A DNA stretch of 23,889 bases from RGIG5952 sp045603485. Lineage in GTDB: Bacteria > Verrucomicrobiota > Kiritimatiellia > RFP12 > JAAYLN01. A program made the translations under genes and the position numbers. Position 1 is the stretch's first letter; every line of letters starts with the position of its first letter. Below are positions 23,606-23,889 of this stretch, piece after piece. Location of the stretch: positions 1 through 23,889 of the forward strand of contig JAZUMF010000071.1 in assembly GCA_045603485.1 (NCBI GenBank), written 5' to 3'. Below the pieces are notes generated by a model. It ran no database searches and was not told the origin of the DNA. It saw only the letters and a list, made by a program, of their open reading frames with translations.

Positions 23606-23889
23606 TTAAGCCTTGAAGGTTATCGGCGACTTTTTGAGGTCTCTTGCCGAGCAAAGTCTTAGGCCATTCCAGTCTTTGCACAAGCCTATGCCTCTTGCGC
23701 CTGTTTTTCGCTTTGGATTAAAGAGATTGCGATGCTTTTCAAACTCTGCGTTGACGAAGTCTTTAGAGCCTATGATGGCTCCATGGGTGAAATGGCGTAT
23801 TTTGCAGCGTAGTATTACCGATAACGGCAACTCGCCTTTTTCATCTATTACTTCTTGTACCTTTTCTGGCTCTATTGCATCGGAGCCGC
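23606..23889 (-). CDS. REP-associated tyrosine transposase, C-terminal part (5' end outside window)
   Basis: The minus-strand frame is open from the window edge to the stop at 23606 (about 93 residues). It reads GELPLSVILRCKIRHFTHGA, IIGSKDFVNAEFEKHR, NPKRKTGARGIG, then LRLCSARDLKK, the characteristic tail of RAYT (TnpA-REP, Y1/IS200-like) proteins in which ILRC, GS-x-FV, KRK-x-GAR and RDLR-like blocks follow the catalytic Y1 domain. The HUH and tyrosine catalytic residues lie beyond the window, so activity cannot be judged. RAYTs act on single-stranded REP hairpins and are usually single-copy domesticated genes. Candidate substrates here are the repeat array 23221-23400 and the REP-like pair 4505-4604. 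The TTG at 23830 is not the real start. Confidence 0.88.
   Translation of the reverse strand, partial: GSDAIEPEKVQEVIDEKGELPLSVILRCKIRHFTHGAIIGSKDFVNAEFEKHRNLFNPKRKTGARGIGLCKDWNGLRLCSARDLKKSPITFKA

Overview
The window is a chromosomal segment from a Gram-negative bacterium that is probably a member of the PVC group, most likely Lentisphaerota or Kiritimatiellota. This is inferred from the mix of a PEP-CTERM surface protein, a secreted protein beginning with a SANVVGF-type segment, paralogous secreted proteins ending in an EGWA-PPTND tail, an OPT transporter, a sigma-54 regulator with an FHA domain, a large GH38 alpha-mannosidase and a Gfo/Idh/MocA oxidoreductase. No rRNA, tRNA, CRISPR array or phage module was seen.

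Layout. (1) 1-3720 is a secreted/envelope protein region. A gene fragment on + (1-533) converges tail to tail with a four-gene minus-strand cluster: repeat protein 3720-2971, PEP-CTERM protein 2941-2369, a perfect palindromic terminator, a membrane-anchored protein 2287-1412 and an exported protein 1396-536. (2) 3754-4367 is a DUF4160/DUF2442 pair behind a near-consensus sigma-70 promoter. (3) 4368-4800 has no clear gene but holds a 182-bp inverted-repeat element carrying two REP-like hairpins. (4) 6309-4801 is an oxidoreductase that lacks the usual EKP lysine. (5) 11310-6412 is a four-gene transport operon (OPT transporter, FtsX/MacB-type permease, two paralogous ATPases). It is preceded by a textbook -24/-12 sigma-54 promoter and by the gene for an FHA-AAA+-Fis activator that very likely drives it; a strong terminator closes it. 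(6) 18883-12825 is a housekeeping gene string: Kef/CPA-type antiporter, L-aspartate oxidase, 3D-domain protein, signal peptidase II, membrane acyltransferase, alpha/beta hydrolase, then the activator. (7) ApbE (FAD:protein FMN transferase) diverges from the antiporter and converges on the GH38 mannosidase (23076-19987), with a 13-bp-stem hairpin between them. (8) 23077-23889 holds a phased array of degenerate GGGACAG repeats and the 3' end of a REP-associated tyrosine transposase (RAYT).

The most notable points are: the complete sigma-54 circuit around an unusual one-permease/two-ATPase/OPT operon; the RAYT gene, the ~52-bp-phased repeat array next to it and the REP-like pair elsewhere in the window; the convergent paralogous genes whose shared domain forms a diverged inverted repeat; and several promoters whose -10 boxes lie only 6-10 nt from the start codon, suggesting leaderless or nearly leaderless mRNAs. 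All family names come from reading motifs by eye; no database search was possible.
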